From assembly GCA_946479995.1 (NCBI GenBank), contig CAMLIU010000069.1, forward strand, positions 1-7,465: DNA of 7,465 nucleotides. The letters are read 5' to 3'. The notes beneath the pieces are model-generated. The model did not search any database. It had not been told where the DNA came from and worked only from the letters and a program-made list of their open reading frames with translations. Position numbers and translations under genes: made by a program. Of the stretch, positions 5,579 through 7,465 are shown one piece after another. Position 1 is the first letter of the stretch; the number at the start of each line of letters is the position of its first letter. Source of the DNA: an uncultured Gemmatimonadota bacterium (lineage in GTDB: Bacteria > Gemmatimonadota > Gemmatimonadetes > Gemmatimonadales > Gemmatimonadaceae).

Positions 5579-6286
5579 GTGCTCACCCTCGTCGGCATCC
5601 TCGTCGTCGTCGTCGGCTTCGCGCTCCGGCTGAACGCGCTCCTCGTCGTCACCGTCGCGGGACTGGTGACGGGACTGGCGAGCGGGCTCGGTCCGGTGGA
5701 AGTCGTCTCCGCGTTCGGCAAGGCGTTCGTGGAGAGCCGCTACGTGGCCATCGTGTGGATGGTGCTCCCGGTGATCGGCCTCCTCGAGCGCGCCGGGCTC
5801 AAGGAGCGCGCACGCGCCGTGATCGCCGGCATCCCCGCCGCCACCACGGGGCGCGTGCTCATGATCTACTTCGCCATCCGGCAGGTCACCGCGGCGCTCG
5901 GCCTCACCTCGCTCGGCGGCCACGCGCAGATGGTGCGCCCCCTCGTGGCGCCGATGGCCGAGGGCGCGGCGGAGAACCGGTTCGGCGAGCTCCCGGAGAA
6001 GACGCGCAACCGCATCCGCGCCCACTCGGCGGCGGTGGACAACGTCGCCGTCTTCTTCGGCGAGGACATCTTCATCGCCATCGGCTCCATCCTGCTCATC
6101 AAGGGGTTCCTCGAGCAGAACGGCATCCACGTGGAGCCGGCGCACCTCGCGCTGTGGGCGGTGCCGACGGCGCTGTGTGCGTGGCTCATCCACAACACGC
6201 GCCTCGTGCTGCTCGACCGCTCGCTGAAGCGCGAGCTCGCGAAGCCGCCCGGCGCCGTCGAGGCCACGACGGAGGACGCCGCGTGA
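5579..6286 (+). CDS. DUF969 family membrane protein, putative 5-oxoproline transporter subunit
   Basis: A 235-residue integral membrane protein that I recognise as DUF969. Hydrophobic segments fall at about 2-17, 21-38, 55-73, 92-112, 155-176 and 188-206. Family-like polar landmarks are RQVTAALGLTSLGGHAQMVR (101-120), PLVAPMAEGAAENRFG (121-136) and HSAAVDNVAVFFGEDIF (149-165), whose charged and polar residues inside membrane-proximal stretches suit a transport path. DUF969 and DUF979 proteins occur as a pair and have been linked, by clustering with 5-oxoprolinase genes, to 5-oxoproline (pyroglutamate) uptake; that is family knowledge and there is no oxoprolinase gene in view here. The GTG at 5579 matches the usual N-terminus (a short start before the first membrane segment), and there is no in-frame start between it and the kinase stop. 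The gene overlaps the DUF979 gene by four bases, so the two are co-translated. Confidence 0.88.
   Translation: MLTLVGILVVVVGFALRLNALLVVTVAGLVTGLASGLGPVEVVSAFGKAFVESRYVAIVWMVLPVIGLLERAGLKERARAVIAGIPAATTGRVLMIYFAIRQVTAALGLTSLGGHAQMVRPLVAPMAEGAAENRFGELPEKTRNRIRAHSAAVDNVAVFFGEDIFIAIGSILLIKGFLEQNGIHVEPAHLALWAVPTALCAWLIHNTRLVLLDRSLKRELAKPPGAVEATTEDAA
6271..6276 (+). promoter_or_regulatory. Shine-Dalgarno for the DUF979 gene, inside the DUF969 gene
   Basis: GGAGGA lies six bases before the GTG at 6283, within the last codons of the DUF969 gene. It supports the GTG start and, with the GTGA overlap, efficient coupled translation of the two subunits. Confidence 0.7.
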
Positions 6287-7239
6287 TCCGCCTCGAGCAT
6301 GTCTACGTGGTGATGGGACTGCTCCTCGCCGGCGTGTCGTTCGTCAACGCGCGCGACACGAGCAACCCGCGCCGCTGGAACAACGCGATCTTCTGGGGGC
6401 TGTACGCCGTGACCTTCCTCGCCGGCTCGCGGCTGCCGCACTTCGCCAGCGGGTGCGTGGTGATCGGCATGGTGCTCGTGGCGAGCATCGGGAAGCTGGG
6501 CCAGGGCACGCGCGAGAGCCGCACCGCCGTGGAGCGCCAGGAGAGTGCGACGCGCCTGGGGAACCGGCTCTTCATCCCCGCCCTGCTGGTGCCGGCGGTG
6601 ACGCTGCTCGGCACCTTCGTGCTCAAGCACCTGTTCGTGTACGGGGCGCCGCTGGTGGATCCGGCGCAGATCACCATCATCTCGCTCGCCCTCGCCACCA
6701 TCGTGGCGCTCGCCGTGGGGATGGTGATGCTGCGCGCGCCGCTGTCGGCGCCGATCGAGGAGGGGCGACGCCTGTTCGACGCCGTGGGCTGGGCCGCCGT
6801 GCTGCCGCAGATGCTCGCCTCACTCGGCGCGCTGTTCGCCGTGGCGGGGGTGGGCAAGGTGGTGGCGGAGCTGGCGGGACGCTGGCTTCCCCTCGGCAGC
6901 CCGCTCGCCGCCGTGGTGACGTACACGGTGGGGATGGCGCTGTTCACGATGATCATGGGCAACGCCTTCGCGGCGTTCCCGGTGATGACGGCGGGGATCG
7001 CGCTCCCCCTCATCATGACGCGCTTCGGCGGCGACGTGGTGGTGATGAGCGCGGTGGGAATGCTGTCCGGCTTCTGCGGCACGCTGATGACGCCGATGGC
7101 GGCGAACTACAACATCGTCCCCGCCGCCCTGCTCGAGCTGCCCGACGAATACGCCGTGATCCGCGTGCAGGTCCCCACCGGGCTCCTGCTGCTCGCGGCG
7201 AACACCTTCATCATGTACCTGTTCGTCTACCGGCACTGA
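6283..7239 (+). CDS. DUF979 family membrane protein, putative 5-oxoproline transporter subunit
   Basis: A 318-residue polytopic membrane protein matching DUF979 in length and layout. Approximate hydrophobic segments are 5-20, 34-50, 54-70, 95-113, 130-150, 168-198 (possibly two), 205-225, 228-248, 252-272 and 298-315. Conserved-looking stretches are NARDTSNPRRWNNAIFWGLY (22-41), IGKLGQGTRES (69-79), GNAFAAFPVMTAGIALPL (226-243) and CGTLMTPMAANYNIVPAALL (265-284). The GNAF and TPMAANYN segments resemble discontinuous, polar membrane regions of ion-coupled transporters (inference). It is the obligate partner of DUF969 in known gene clusters, with a proposed role in 5-oxoproline import. The frame is open upstream through the DUF969 gene, but the GTG at 6283 is the right start: it follows GGAGGA at good spacing, overlaps the DUF969 stop as GTGA, and gives a family-like N-terminus (MIRLEHVYVVMGLLLAGV). 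Its stop overlaps the next start by one base. Confidence 0.9.
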   Translation: MIRLEHVYVVMGLLLAGVSFVNARDTSNPRRWNNAIFWGLYAVTFLAGSRLPHFASGCVVIGMVLVASIGKLGQGTRESRTAVERQESATRLGNRLFIPALLVPAVTLLGTFVLKHLFVYGAPLVDPAQITIISLALATIVALAVGMVMLRAPLSAPIEEGRRLFDAVGWAAVLPQMLASLGALFAVAGVGKVVAELAGRWLPLGSPLAAVVTYTVGMALFTMIMGNAFAAFPVMTAGIALPLIMTRFGGDVVVMSAVGMLSGFCGTLMTPMAANYNIVPAALLELPDEYAVIRVQVPTGLLLLAANTFIMYLFVYRH

Positions 7240-7465
7240 TGGCCATGCTCACGCTCACGCCGAAGCTCGCGTCCATCTTCGCTCGGCTCGCGCTCTCGCA
7301 CGTGGAGCGCGAGTACCCGAACAAGCTCGATCACGTGCTGCGCGGGCCGGCCGACCTCCGCTCGCCACGCGACCTGCACCCGATCTTCTACGGCAGCTTC
7401 GACTGGCACTCGTGCGTGCACGGCTACTGGCTGCTCGCCACGCTGCGCCGCCGCTGCCCCGACAT
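7239..7465 (+). CDS. DUF2891 family protein (N-terminal part, cut by the window edge)
   Basis: The first 75 residues of a gene that continues past 7465. The sequence matches what I recall of DUF2891: ALSHVEREYPNKLDHVL (18-34), PADLRSPRDLHPIFYGSFDW (37-56) and HSCVHGYWLL (57-66), with conserved His47, Phe54, Asp55, Trp56, His57, His61 and Trp64. There is no signal peptide or membrane segment, so a soluble cytoplasmic protein is likely. The family is about 330 residues long and uncharacterised; the helical character and clustered aromatic and His residues could suit a sugar- or amide-processing fold, but no activity can be claimed. The ATG at 7239-7241 overlaps the DUF979 stop as TGATG with no Shine-Dalgarno, so translation probably depends on reinitiation. 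A second Met at residue 3 is a possible alternative start. Co-occurrence with DUF969/DUF979 suggests work on the transported compound or a derivative. Confidence 0.82.
   Translation, partial: MAMLTLTPKLASIFARLALSHVEREYPNKLDHVLRGPADLRSPRDLHPIFYGSFDWHSCVHGYWLLATLRRRCPD

Noticed and set aside
4425..5633. A 402-codon plus-strand open frame in a second frame of the kinase, ending past its stop.
   Set aside because: The translation is low-complexity Arg/Ala/Gly sequence with no recognisable fold, and its end falls in the DUF969 gene.
5755..6282. An upstream extension of the DUF979 protein inside the DUF969 gene.
   Set aside because: It is Arg/Ala/Pro-rich frame-shifted DUF969 sequence; the GTG at 6283 with GGAGGA in front gives the proper start.

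Overview
The window is very GC-rich bacterial chromosomal DNA with densely packed genes on both strands. A TonB-type protein implies a Gram-negative envelope. The combination of a Tat-targeted sugar isomerase next to a GMC oxidoreductase, frequent GTG starts, and starts preceded by a -10-like hexamer instead of a Shine-Dalgarno suggests Gemmatimonadota or a similar high-GC soil phylum. That assignment is an inference; there is no rRNA or other phylogenetic marker here.

Layout. Positions 1-1113 (minus strand) hold a two-gene unit: an exported TIM-barrel sugar isomerase/epimerase-like protein, then a GMC-family flavin oxidoreductase that runs off the left edge. Their stop and start overlap as TGATG. 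An 81-base divergent intergenic region (1114-1194) separates them from a plus-strand PLP-dependent aminotransferase (1195-2508). A 114-base gap with an 11-base tandem repeat and a strong hairpin follows, then a TonB-family energy transducer (2623-3441). A 105-base gap with a 7-base perfect inverted repeat precedes a transmembrane sensor histidine kinase (3547-5550). Only 28 bases later a tight operon starts: DUF969 membrane protein (5579-6286), DUF979 membrane protein (6283-7239, 4-base overlap), and a DUF2891 protein (from 7239, 1-base overlap, running off the right edge).

How the genes may work together. The GMC oxidoreductase and the exported isomerase-like protein resemble enzyme pairs that oxidise and then cleave or rearrange sugars at the C3-keto level. 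DUF969 and DUF979 are paired membrane subunits linked, mainly by gene clustering, to 5-oxoproline (pyroglutamate) uptake, and DUF2891 is an uncharacterised soluble family. The kinase directly upstream has no response regulator in view and may sense an extracytoplasmic signal. The DUF969-DUF979-DUF2891 operon with this kinase is the most interesting part of the window. No RNA genes, mobile elements, CRISPR arrays or gene-free stretches over 300 bases were seen.
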